Assembly: GCA_903894145.1 (NCBI GenBank)
Contig: CAITPB010000073.1
Coordinates: forward strand, 1-33,687
From: Candidatus Firestoneibacteriota bacterium
Lineage (GTDB): Bacteria; Oederibacteriota; D2-FULL-39-29; CAIOVX01
Length of the DNA: 33,687 nucleotides
Direction: 5' to 3'
Shown: positions 8,588-19,639 of the stretch, piece by piece
Position numbering within the stretch: position 1 is the stretch's first letter
Layout: every line of letters begins with the position of its first letter
Position numbers and translations under genes: made by a program
Notes under the pieces: model-generated
The model's input: the letters and a program-made list of their open reading frames with translations, nothing else
Told to the model about the DNA's origin: nothing
Database searches by the model: none

Positions 8588-9385
8588 CTAAACTTTTTTC
8601 CCGCGTTTTGCCTCTATCTTTGCTTTTCCTTTACCCGTAAAAACCGCGACTATTATCCCCAATTCGTAAAGTAATATCAAGCAGGCCGAAAGCACCAGCA
8701 TAGAAACCGGGGTAGGGTCAGGAGTTATGGCAGCCGAGAATATGACGATGATCAAGATTGCCGCCTTTCTTGAAGTCCTCAGCTGTTTTGCCGAAACAAC
8801 GCCGGCCCGCGCAAGCATTCCTATCGCGAGAGGGAGCTCAAAGGGCAAAGAAAAAACTGCTGTCATCAGGAGCAGGAAATTCGTGAAGCTTCCCATCGTT
8901 ATCATTGGCACGGCGCCTGCGGACGCCCCGTATTTCACGAAGATGTCTATGGTTGCCGGAATAAGCAGGAAATAGGACACGAAAGCGCCGGCGGCAAAAA
9001 ACAAGATTGATCCGAAAGCGACATAAGCCAGAAGAATCCTGTCCCTTTTTGAGAATGCCGGAGAAATAAAAGCGTATGCCTCCCAGGCAAGGACGGGGGA
9101 AACCGCGGCTGCCCCGATAAAAGCGGCTACTTTCATTCCGGCAAAAACCGGGTCAAGAGGCTGGGTGAAGATTAACTTAGGAGCTTCGAGCAGTCCGAAC
9201 TCACCTGCTTTGGGCATGAAATGCTCGAAGAGATACTTAAGAAGCCTTGCAGCGTAGGAATCGAAGAAATAGGGAAATATAAGAGGAATAGTAAAGAAGA
9301 GCAGGAAACATCCGATAACTACCAGAAGCCTCCCGCGAAGCTCTTCCAAATGCCCGACAACCGTCTTGCGTGCGTCCATTCCCAT
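8588..9385 (-). CDS. tatC: Sec-independent protein translocase TatC
   Basis: N-terminal VVGHLEELRGRLL motif and multiple TM segments characteristic of TatC. Confidence 0.92.
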   Translation of the reverse strand: MGMDARKTVVGHLEELRGRLLVVIGCFLLFFTIPLIFPYFFDSYAARLLKYLFEHFMPKAGEFGLLEAPKLIFTQPLDPVFAGMKVAAFIGAAAVSPVLAWEAYAFISPAFSKRDRILLAYVAFGSILFFAAGAFVSYFLLIPATIDIFVKYGASAGAVPMITMGSFTNFLLLMTAVFSLPFELPLAIGMLARAGVVSAKQLRTSRKAAILIIVIFSAAITPDPTPVSMLVLSACLILLYELGIIVAVFTGKGKAKIEAKRGKKV

Positions 9386-9433
9386 CCTTTGAATAGTTGA
9401 TTAGAGGGATTTCAAATCTGCGCAAGCAAATAA

Positions 9434-12643
<3,210 letters not shown>

Positions 12644-12656
12644 TTTTTCCCTTTTT

Positions 12657-12689
12657 AAAAAGCCGCGCCCGCCAAACAGCGGACGCGGC
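12657..12689 (-). terminator. Strong intrinsic terminator between the YHS-like gene and carB
   Basis: Minus strand GCCGCGTCCGC-TGTTTG-GCGGGCGCGGC (11-bp stem with one G-U) then TTTTT. Confidence 0.88.
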
Positions 12690-12712
12690 CTGAAAACTTT
12701 TAATCAAAGCCG

Positions 12713-13687
12713 CTATTTCTCTTTAGTTGTATCTGCCGCAGGCTCTGCAGCCTTCTTCTTTTTGTCTTCTACAGGCTTTTTTAGTACGGTCCTTAAATAC
12801 ATCTTGTCAGCGTCTATGTATTGAAGAGGACTCGCCTCAAACATGGCTTTGTGCGTGTTACCGCAGAAAAAATAGCTTCTCCCTTCATACCTCGCATCCG
12901 GAAAAGTATTTCTCCCGCGCCCTCTTATCTTGTCCTGCTTGCCGCAAACCTGGCAGGTTACTATTTCCTTTGAATATTTCCACTGGTTCTTTTCGAACTC
13001 TCTTTTCCTTGCCTCGTCAATGAAATAATATCTTACCCCGTGATACTCGGAAGAAGGCGTCTTTTCCGTAACCTTAATGTTTGTTCCCGTAACCGCGCAA
13101 ACCGTTTCGGAAAGTATCGTTGAATCCGCCTCAGCCGGAACAGGAACCTTTTTTACTGCTTCAGGTTTTACCGCCGGAACAGCTGCAGGAGCAACCTGGG
13201 CAGGAACTGCCGGAGCCGTTTGCGCCGGAGCTGCCGGAACTACCTGGGCCGGAGCCATAGGAGCGGGCTTCGCCGGAGTTGCAGGAATAGCCAGCACCGG
13301 AGTTGCAGGAACAGTTTGCGCCGGAACTGCAGGAGCCACCTGCGCCGGAGTTGCCGGAGCCGTCGGCGCCGAAGCTGCTGGAGCCGCTGGAGCCGTCTGC
13401 GCCGGAGCTATAGGAACAGACTGCGCCGGAGTTGCAGGAATAGCCAGCACCGGAGTTGCAGGAACAGTTTGCGCCGGAACTGCAGGAACCGCCTGCGCCG
13501 GAGCTGCCGGAGCCGTCGGCGCCGTCGGCGCCGGAGCTGCTGGAACAGTTACCTCTACTTTTTTTTCTTGAACAACTGATTTAGGGGCTGATTTTTTTTC
13601 AGGCGCCGGCTCGTCTTCATCAAAAGCCTGGCCAAATACTCCGGCAGAAAGGAAAAGTACACCTAGAATTGTCACTATTAACCTCAT
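12713..13687 (-). CDS. Secreted Ala/Pro-rich protein with two C-terminal YHS/TRASH-like domains (ORF trimmed to ATG 13687)
   Basis: Signal peptide MRLIVTILGVLFLSAGVFGQA with SD GGAGG upstream; APAQTVPATPVLAIPATPAQ repeats; CAVTG...YHGVRYYFIDEARKREFEKN and CQVCG...YEGRSYFFCGNTHKAMFEASP. Confidence 0.75.
   Translation of the reverse strand: MRLIVTILGVLFLSAGVFGQAFDEDEPAPEKKSAPKSVVQEKKVEVTVPAAPAPTAPTAPAAPAQAVPAVPAQTVPATPVLAIPATPAQSVPIAPAQTAPAAPAASAPTAPATPAQVAPAVPAQTVPATPVLAIPATPAKPAPMAPAQVVPAAPAQTAPAVPAQVAPAAVPAVKPEAVKKVPVPAEADSTILSETVCAVTGTNIKVTEKTPSSEYHGVRYYFIDEARKREFEKNQWKYSKEIVTCQVCGKQDKIRGRGRNTFPDARYEGRSYFFCGNTHKAMFEASPLQYIDADKMYLRTVLKKPVEDKKKKAAEPAADTTKEK
13271..13487. repeat. 64-bp perfect direct repeat (13271-13334 and 13424-13487) inside the Ala/Pro linker
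   Basis: cgccggagttgcaggaatagccagcaccggagttgcaggaacagtttgcgccggaactgcagga occurs twice, offset 153 bp (51 codons). Confidence 0.85.
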
Positions 13688-13723
13688 AAAGGATACCTCC
13701 TGAGGACTGAACTTAACTTCGTA

Positions 13724-13752
13724 ATTATGCCACACATGGCTGAAAAAGTCAA
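13724..13752 (-). promoter_or_regulatory. Promoter for the YHS-like secreted protein (TTGACT-17-CATAAT)
   Basis: Minus strand -35 TTGACT 13747-13752, -10 CATAAT 13724-13729. Confidence 0.75.
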
Positions 13753-13776
13753 CAAATTCATGTTTTTTGAATAACC

Positions 13777-13805
13777 TTGATAATTCAATTTGCTAATGTT
13801 ATTAT
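13777..13805 (+). promoter_or_regulatory. Promoter for tRNA-Leu (TTGATA-17-TATTAT)
   Basis: -35 ttgata 13777-13782, 17-bp spacer, -10 tattat 13800-13805, 15 bp before the tRNA. Confidence 0.75.
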
Positions 13806-13819
13806 TGAAACTCTTAAAT

Positions 13820-13903
13820 GCCGGAGTGGTGGAATTGGTAGACGCAGAGGACTCAAAATCCTCCGACTTCACGGTCATGAGAGTTCGATTCTCTCCTCCG
13901 GCA
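13820..13903 (+). tRNA. tRNA-Leu (anticodon CAA), CCA not encoded
   Basis: Acceptor gccggag/ctccggc, anticodon stem gagga/tcctc with loop ctCAAaa, T-arm gagagttcgattctctc, long variable arm. Confidence 0.95.
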
Positions 13904-13975
13904 TGTAAATGTGATTACTGATTGCTTATTGCTAATTCCCCTCCTTTCAAGGGTCCGGAGTTTCCCGGGAGTGAA

Positions 13976-14605
13976 ATGCAAACAAAATGGATTGACATAA
14001 CTTTACCTGTAAAGCCGGGAATGCTCAGATGGCCAGGCGACGCTTTAGTCCGCTTTATAAAGATGAAAGAAATGAAAAAAGGCGCACAGAATAACCTCAG
14101 CGCTATCTCTCTCGGGTCGCACACCGGCACACATATGGATGCTCCCCTTCACTTCTTTGCCGGCGGAAAGAGCCTGGATAAAATGCCTTTAGAAGCTGTT
14201 ATAGGCCCTGCCCGAGTGCTTGAGATAAAAGACAAAGAATGCGTGAAATCAGATGAGCTTAGGCGCTTTAATATTCTCAAAGGGGAGCGCATACTCATAA
14301 AGACCGCGAATTCAGGATTTAAGAAAGCACGCAGTTTTCGGGAAAATTTCACATACATATCCCTTGAAGCCGCAAAATACATTCTGTCGCGGGGCGTCAG
14401 GACGCTAGGCATTGATTATCTTTCCGTGGGCGGGTTCAAAAAAGACGGAACTGAAGTACACAGGGCCCTTCTTGGAGCGGGAATCTGGCTGATTGAAGGA
14501 CTGGACCTGAGCGGTGTCAAACCGGGCAAGTATGAGCTGTTCTGCCTGCCGTTGAAAACCGTGGGTCTTGAAGGCGCACCCGCAAGGGTAGTAATAAGAA
14601 AATAA
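13976..14605 (+). CDS. Cyclase / kynurenine formamidase-like metal-dependent hydrolase (start trimmed to ATG 13976)
   Basis: WIDITLPVKPGMLRWPGD, SLGSHTGTHMDAPLHFFAGGKSLDKMPLEAVIGPARVLEI, TLGIDYLSVGG. Confidence 0.9.
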   Translation: MQTKWIDITLPVKPGMLRWPGDALVRFIKMKEMKKGAQNNLSAISLGSHTGTHMDAPLHFFAGGKSLDKMPLEAVIGPARVLEIKDKECVKSDELRRFNILKGERILIKTANSGFKKARSFRENFTYISLEAAKYILSRGVRTLGIDYLSVGGFKKDGTEVHRALLGAGIWLIEGLDLSGVKPGKYELFCLPLKTVGLEGAPARVVIRK

Positions 14606-14608
14606 AAT

Positions 14609-14634
14609 ACTGCGGCCTGAAGGCCGGAGTTTTT
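14609..14634 (+). terminator. Intrinsic terminator after the cyclase gene
   Basis: ACTGCGGCC-TGAA-GGCCGGAGT followed by tttt. Confidence 0.75.
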
Positions 14635-14790
14635 GTTTCGGTTGGTAAGGTTCATAAAGTAATCATTTTTAAAACTATTATATTCTTACCCGACACCTCA
14701 TTTGTGCCTAAACAGGGCATTACCTCATATTTAATCTGCCTTCTTTTCTTTTGTGTCTTGCCTTTTGTAAATAAATTCACAGAATCCCGC

Positions 14791-14818
14791 AAAAAAAAGG
14801 GCCTCCGATAGGAGGCCC
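14791..14818 (-). terminator. Intrinsic terminator after the Cys-rich secreted protein
   Basis: Minus strand GGGCCTCC-TATC-GGAGGCCC followed by TTTTTTTT. Confidence 0.92.
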
Positions 14819-14835
14819 AATCTAACTGAGGAATA

Positions 14836-15303
14836 CTATTTCACAGGAACACCTACGATTTTTTTCAGCGGTTCTCCGCATTTCGGGCAGTTCCCCGGAA
14901 GACCGGAGGTGATATTATCCGGCACGCAAGTATAAATCACCCTAAACTTCTTCAACTTTGCGCCTTTATCCGCTTGGCAGGTTCCCGGCTTATCACTTGT
15001 CATCCCGCAGGCCTGACATTTGTAAGTAAAGCTCTTTATCTTTTTTACAAGAGCCTGCTTGCAGGTCGGGCATTTACCCGGCCCGAGAGATTCTATCTTT
15101 TCGTGTTTCTCGCAGCAATACCTTTCCTCTGTTACACAGTCCTTGTCTTTCATCACAGTTTTGTCCGCTGCATTTACTGCAGGAACAGCTGTTGAAACCG
15201 CCGCCGGGGCGGTTCCTGTTGCCGACGCCGGAGTCTTTGCCGTCTCCGCGGAAAGAACAAACCCGAACAAAGAAACAGTAACCGCTACCATAAATGTTCT
15301 CAT
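14836..15303 (-). CDS. Secreted protein with three heavy-metal-binding/zinc-ribbon-like modules
   Basis: Signal peptide MRTFMVAVTVSLFGFVLSAE; modules YCCEKHEKIESLGPGKCPTCKQALVKK, YKCQACGMTSDKPGTCQADKGAKLKK, YTCVPDNITSGLPGNCPKCGEPLKK resemble the YTCPMHPE...PGKCPKCGM.L heavy-metal-binding domain. Confidence 0.72.
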   Translation of the reverse strand: MRTFMVAVTVSLFGFVLSAETAKTPASATGTAPAAVSTAVPAVNAADKTVMKDKDCVTEERYCCEKHEKIESLGPGKCPTCKQALVKKIKSFTYKCQACGMTSDKPGTCQADKGAKLKKFRVIYTCVPDNITSGLPGNCPKCGEPLKKIVGVPVK

Positions 15304-15315
15304 AATTTCCTCCCT

Positions 15316-15783
15316 TTACTTCCTGTCAGTTAAAGCCCTGCGTATCTCCCTGTTCACTTCTCTTTTTTTGATAGTCTCTCTCTTGTCAAAAGCCTTCTTG
15401 CTGCGCCCCAGCCCTATCTCCGCTTTTACCACATTTCCTTTCATATAGATGCGGAGCGGAACCAGCGTAAGATTCCCTTCCGTCAGCCTTCCCATCAGGC
15501 GGTTAATCTCGCGCCTGTGAAGCAAGAGTTTTCTCTTTCTTTCCGGGTCAACATTATTATAGCTGCCGAATGAATACGGGCTTATATGTACATTATATAG
15601 GTAGAGTTCTCCGTTGTCAATGCGGGCAAAACCATCCTTTATATTTACCTTGCCGTCCCGCGCGGACTTCACTTCTGTTCCCGTAAGGGCCAGACCTGCC
15701 TCATACCTTTCCAGGATGGAGTAATCAAATGTCGCCTTCCTGTTGGCGGAAATCAGCTTCTCTACTACCTTTTCATCAGTCAC
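15316..15783 (-). CDS. smpB: SsrA (tmRNA)-binding protein
   Basis: ISANRKATFDYSILERYEAGLALTGTEVKSARDGKVNIKDGFARI...SPYSFGSYNNVDPERKRKLLLHRREI. Confidence 0.97.
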   Translation of the reverse strand: MTDEKVVEKLISANRKATFDYSILERYEAGLALTGTEVKSARDGKVNIKDGFARIDNGELYLYNVHISPYSFGSYNNVDPERKRKLLLHRREINRLMGRLTEGNLTLVPLRIYMKGNVVKAEIGLGRSKKAFDKRETIKKREVNREIRRALTDRK

Positions 15784-16559
15784 GCGAACCTCGTAAGGTC
15801 AGCAACGCTTTGCAGGACATAATCAGGATGCAGTCTTTTCGGAATCTTTTGAAGGTCCTTTCTTGAAGTAATACCGGTCAAAACAAGGGCTGTTTTCACA
15901 CCGGCTTTCTTTCCGAAAAGAATGTCGGTTTCATATCTGTCCCCGACCACAAGCGTATCTTTAGGAGCATAACCCGTTTGAGCGAGCAGTTTCTCAAGCA
16001 TAAAGGGGCCGGGCTTCCCGACCACAAAAGCCTCTTTCCCCGACGCGGCTTCAACCGATGCGACTATGCTTCCGCAGCCGGGAAACACCGAGTTGTTCGC
16101 ACCCGGGTAGGTCGCGTCTTTATTTGTAGCCATCAGTTTCGCTCCGCCCAATAAAAACTGCTGGGCAGCAAGCAGCTTTTTGAAACTAAACTGCCTGTCA
16201 AGCCCCACAGCAACAAAATCCACTCCTTTCACGGAATGCTTTTCCCTTACTATGCGAGTTCCTGATTTTTTTATTTCATCCCTCAGGCCTTTCGCTCCTA
16301 TCACAAACACCTTCTTCGCTTTCTTCTTTCTTAGAAACTCTCCGGCGGCATACGCAGCGCACATTATTTCTTCAAGTTTTACATTGAAACCCATGCCGCG
16401 GAGCTTCTTTCGGTACTGCGCCCTTGAAAGCAGCGCGTTATTGGTAGCATAAGTTACCGTGTGCCCATTCTCCTGAAGATAGGCAAGCGTTTCAACCGCG
16501 CCCTTGACCACCTGGGATTCCCTGTAAACACAGCCGTCAAGATCAAGAATGAAAAGCAT
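15780..16559 (-). CDS. HAD-IIA family phosphatase (NagD/phosphoglycolate phosphatase-like)
   Basis: FILDLDGCVYRES, YATNNA, VVGKPGPFMLEKLL, TLVVGDRYETDILFGKKAGVKTALVLTGIT. Confidence 0.92.
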   Translation of the reverse strand: MLFILDLDGCVYRESQVVKGAVETLAYLQENGHTVTYATNNALLSRAQYRKKLRGMGFNVKLEEIMCAAYAAGEFLRKKKAKKVFVIGAKGLRDEIKKSGTRIVREKHSVKGVDFVAVGLDRQFSFKKLLAAQQFLLGGAKLMATNKDATYPGANNSVFPGCGSIVASVEAASGKEAFVVGKPGPFMLEKLLAQTGYAPKDTLVVGDRYETDILFGKKAGVKTALVLTGITSRKDLQKIPKRLHPDYVLQSVADLTRFA

Positions 16560-17395
16560 TATCTCGCTCCGGCGCGCAGCCTAAGCTGTTCAACATATTC
16601 GTAAGGAATCAAGATAGTCCCGAGGAGCATCTTATTCTTGCTCATTCCGTGGCAGTCGGAACCGCCGGTCATTGCCAGTCCGTTCGCCTGCGCCATGGCC
16701 TTGTACCTTTCCACGGCGGCAGTATTATGCTCAGTGTGATAAACTTCAATCCCGTCAAGACCCATCGGAATCATGCTCTTCACCAATTCGTCGTTATTGA
16801 GGACCACCGGGTGCGCCAGCACGGCAGCTCCGCCGGCGGCCTTTATCATCCGGATAACTTCACGCGGGCTCATTTTGTGCTTGCCCACATAAGCAGGCCC
16901 GTTTTGGCCGATGTAGCGCCTGAACGCGTCTCCGATAGTTGAGACATGTTTCGCGTCCTTCAAAGCCCTGGCTATGTGCAGCCTGCCGACCGAGGTGTAG
17001 GATTCGGTCAGTTTAAGGACATCTTCCAATTCAATGTTGACATTCTGCCCTTTGAGTTTCCGGATAATCTCTTTTGCCCTCTCCAGCCTTGATTCCCGAA
17101 GCATTTTTAGCGTCGCGGCAAAAACCGGGTCCTTGTGATTGATAAAATATCCGAGTATGTGTATCTCTGCCTGGCCTTCTTCTGCCGACAATTCTATGCC
17201 GGGAATAACTTCTACGCCGGCTTCCTTGCCGAGGAGAAGCGCTCTGTCAAGGGAATCAACCGTATCGTGATCGGTTATGCCGACCGCCGAAAGGCCGACA
17301 AGTTTGGCGTTTAAAATTACCTCGTCAGGGCCAAAAGTTGAATCAGAAGCGTTGGTGTGAACGTGCAGATCAGCATAACCGTTTTTTGTGGTCAT
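16559..17395 (-). CDS. PHP-domain metal-dependent phosphoesterase
   Basis: YADLHVHTNASDSTFGPDEVI, AVGITDHDTVD, VIPGIELSAEEGQAEIHILGYF, LAHPVVLN, GGSDCHG. Confidence 0.93.
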   Translation of the reverse strand: MTTKNGYADLHVHTNASDSTFGPDEVILNAKLVGLSAVGITDHDTVDSLDRALLLGKEAGVEVIPGIELSAEEGQAEIHILGYFINHKDPVFAATLKMLRESRLERAKEIIRKLKGQNVNIELEDVLKLTESYTSVGRLHIARALKDAKHVSTIGDAFRRYIGQNGPAYVGKHKMSPREVIRMIKAAGGAAVLAHPVVLNNDELVKSMIPMGLDGIEVYHTEHNTAAVERYKAMAQANGLAMTGGSDCHGMSKNKMLLGTILIPYEYVEQLRLRAGAR

Positions 17396-18135
17396 TTTAT
17401 CCCCGCAATTTTATGGACCTGAGGCGTTACCCTCAGATCCTTTAGAATCCCTTTTGAAAGCGCCATGCCAAACTTTTCAAGCGCGCCTTTTATTCCCAGC
17501 GCCTGGTCCGGTTGAATGCAGGCCGTTATCCCGGGTGAGACTTTCTTTAGCATCAATAGCGCAAAGAGAAGCTCCTTCTCAGCCGTGGAACCGGTTACAA
17601 CTATCTTCACGAAGGCTTTTTTCCCGGAGAGCCGCAGAAACTCGCGGTGTTTTTTCCAGACCGCCTTTCTGCCGGTTGCGGATGGCAGTTTTATATCAGC
17701 CGAGACAATATCGGCGTATTTCAGCACCAGCTTCAACTCCGCAGGATGCGCGGCATTAGTTTCAAGATAGGTCTTGTATCCTGCCTTCTTCAGCCCTTTT
17801 AGGAGTTCCAGCGTAAACTCCGGCTGTTCAAGCGGCTCGCCTCCCGTAACGCTTACAGAATGGACCGGACCAAACTCTTTAACCGCGCTAATCACGGCCG
17901 CAACCGAAACCGGATTTATTTCCTTCTTCCCGGAGATATCCGCCTTCTTTACCCGTTTCCACGCGCGCTTTGTGTCGCAGTAAGCGCATCCGAAAGAACA
18001 GCCTGATAATCTTACAAAGACCTGCTTTGCTCCGATATACAGGCCTTCACCCTGCAGGGAAACAAAAATTTCGCTGACCCAGCCTTTATTCAAAGTAAGT
18101 TGCACAAGACCTCTCGGTCTCCCAGACGGATACAC
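17392..18135 (-). CDS. queE: 7-carboxy-7-deazaguanine synthase, radical SAM (start uncertain: GTG 18135 or GTG 18105)
   Basis: SEIFVSLQGEGLYIGAKQVFVRLSGCSFGCAYCDTKRAW; SVTGGEPLEQPEFTLELLKGLKKAGYKTYLETNAA. Confidence 0.93.
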   Translation of the reverse strand: MYPSGRPRGLVQLTLNKGWVSEIFVSLQGEGLYIGAKQVFVRLSGCSFGCAYCDTKRAWKRVKKADISGKKEINPVSVAAVISAVKEFGPVHSVSVTGGEPLEQPEFTLELLKGLKKAGYKTYLETNAAHPAELKLVLKYADIVSADIKLPSATGRKAVWKKHREFLRLSGKKAFVKIVVTGSTAEKELLFALLMLKKVSPGITACIQPDQALGIKGALEKFGMALSKGILKDLRVTPQVHKIAGIK

Positions 18136-18454
18136 GCGCCGCCCTCACGCCTTTGAGTTTAACTTTTTTCTTGAGTTCCGAGTAAATATGCTTCGCGATA
18201 TTCTCCGCCGACGGATTAATTTTCTTGAAAGGCGCAAGTTCATCCAGGACTTTATGGTCAAGAGCCTCTGTTATCTCCTTCAGCGCGGTTTTTATATCGC
18301 CAAAATCCACGGCAAGCCCGATGCTGTTAAGTTTTTTTGCGGCAACCACCGCTTCAATTTTATAATTATGGCCGTGCATATTCTCGCACTTACCTCTGTA
18401 TCCGCGAAGATAATGAGCCGACTCAAACCCTCCGAGCACCTTGACTTCAAACAT
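18086..18454 (-). CDS. queD: 6-carboxy-5,6,7,8-tetrahydropterin synthase
   Basis: FESAHYLRGYRGKCENMHGHNYKIEAVVAA, LDHKVLDE, NPSAENIAKHIY, VSVWETERSCATY. Confidence 0.95.
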   Translation of the reverse strand: MFEVKVLGGFESAHYLRGYRGKCENMHGHNYKIEAVVAAKKLNSIGLAVDFGDIKTALKEITEALDHKVLDELAPFKKINPSAENIAKHIYSELKKKVKLKGVRAARVSVWETERSCATYFE

Positions 18455-18486
18455 TTCCCCTCCGCGAATACCTGTTTAATTTGTTT

Positions 18487-18515
18487 TATTTATTGCCGTT
18501 AATGACTCAAGTCAA
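18487..18515 (-). promoter_or_regulatory. Candidate promoter for queD operon (TTGACT-17-TAAATA)
   Basis: Minus strand -35 TTGACT 18510-18515, 17-bp spacer, weak -10 TAAATA 18487-18492. Confidence 0.5.
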
Positions 18516-18537
18516 AACGGTTTGGTTTTGGTCCCCA

Positions 18538-18582
18538 GTTACAAACCTTATAAACTTTATAAACCTTATGAACTTTATTAAC
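18538..18582. repeat. Degenerate 9-bp tandem array, 5 units, overlapping the ispG stop codon
   Basis: Plus strand units GTTACAAAC CTTATAAAC TTTATAAAC CTTATGAAC TTTATTAAC; same family as 1763-1875. Confidence 0.82.
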
Positions 18583-19639
18583 TTTTTAGCTTATTTATTT
18601 CCTTCATCAACTCTTCCACCAACTTCTCTTCTTTCACCCTCTTAATAACCTTTCCGTTCTTGAACAACATCCCCATGCCTTTGCCGCAGGCTATGCCAAG
18701 ATCGGCTTCAGACGCCTCTCCCGGTCCGTTTACAACGCAACCCATGACCGCAATTTTTACTGATTTTTCAATACCTGCCACCAACTTTTCCACCTTTTCA
18801 GAAAGAGCGAAAAGATTCACTCCGCACCTGCCGCAGGTGGGGCAGACTATTAGGTCAACGCCTTTATCGCGGAGCCTGAGCGTTTTCAAAATGCCGCAGC
18901 CTACCCTTATTTCCTCTAATGGATTTCCGGCCAGAGAGACGCGGATTGTATCTCCTATGCCGGAATGCAGCAGCACGCCTATCCCTACCGCGGACTTAAT
19001 GGTTCCTCCGGAAACCGTTCCGGCTTCCGTCACGCCCACATGAAAAGGATAATCGCACTCCTTTGCCATTTTCGTGTAGGCTTCTATTGTCGTCAGGGTG
19101 TCGGAGGCTTTCAGGGAGAGCACAATATCTTCAAATTTGTTCCGCTCAAAGAACCGGATAAAGGAGACCGCCTTTTTTACCATCTTCTTCGCCGTCTCAG
19201 CCGCGCTCTCATTCCTCTGTTTGCCTGAATATTTTTCAAGAGAACCGGCGTTAACTCCTATCCTTATCGGGATGCGCGCGGATTTTGCGGCAGCTATAAT
19301 TTCTTTAACCTTCAAATCGCTTCCGATATTGCCCGGGTTAATGCGTATTTTGTCGGCTCCGGCTTCAATAGCGAGCACGGCCAGCCTGCTGTTGAAATGA
19401 ATATCAGCGACAAGCGGTATTTTTATGCAGGCCTTTATCTGTTTTATTCTTCCCGCGGCTTCTTCGTCCAAAACAGCGCATCGGATAATCTCGCAGCCTG
19501 CGGACTGCAGCTCTTTTATTTGCGCGATTGTCGCCGCTGCGTCCCTGGTGTCAGTCTTGGTCATGGACTGAACCGAGACAGGCGCTTTGCCGCCTATTGT
19601 TATATTTCCGGCCTTTACCGGCCGGGTAATGCGTCTCAT
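18578..19639 (-). CDS. ispG: 4-hydroxy-3-methylbut-2-en-1-yl diphosphate synthase (start trimmed to ATG 19639)
   Basis: MRRITRPVKAGNITIGGKAPVSVQSMTKTDTRD; Fe-S motifs CPTCGRCGVNL and VMGCVVNGPGEASEADLG. Confidence 0.97.
   Translation of the reverse strand: MRRITRPVKAGNITIGGKAPVSVQSMTKTDTRDAAATIAQIKELQSAGCEIIRCAVLDEEAAGRIKQIKACIKIPLVADIHFNSRLAVLAIEAGADKIRINPGNIGSDLKVKEIIAAAKSARIPIRIGVNAGSLEKYSGKQRNESAAETAKKMVKKAVSFIRFFERNKFEDIVLSLKASDTLTTIEAYTKMAKECDYPFHVGVTEAGTVSGGTIKSAVGIGVLLHSGIGDTIRVSLAGNPLEEIRVGCGILKTLRLRDKGVDLIVCPTCGRCGVNLFALSEKVEKLVAGIEKSVKIAVMGCVVNGPGEASEADLGIACGKGMGMLFKNGKVIKRVKEEKLVEELMKEINKLKS

Noticed and set aside
13271-13560. Possible CRISPR-like spaced repeats
   Set aside because: Repeats are in-frame Ala/Pro codons within a CDS with irregular spacing and no unique spacers or cas genes.
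13077-13571. Collagen/PE-PGRS-like Gly/Ala-rich plus-strand ORF (GTAGAVCAG repeats)
   Set aside because: It is the complement of the Ala/Pro-coding linker of the YHS-like protein; the minus-strand gene has a signal peptide, SD and promoter, this ORF does not.
18455-18540. PreQ1 riboswitch upstream of queD
   Set aside because: No recognisable preQ1-I/II/III conserved core; only a plausible promoter is visible.
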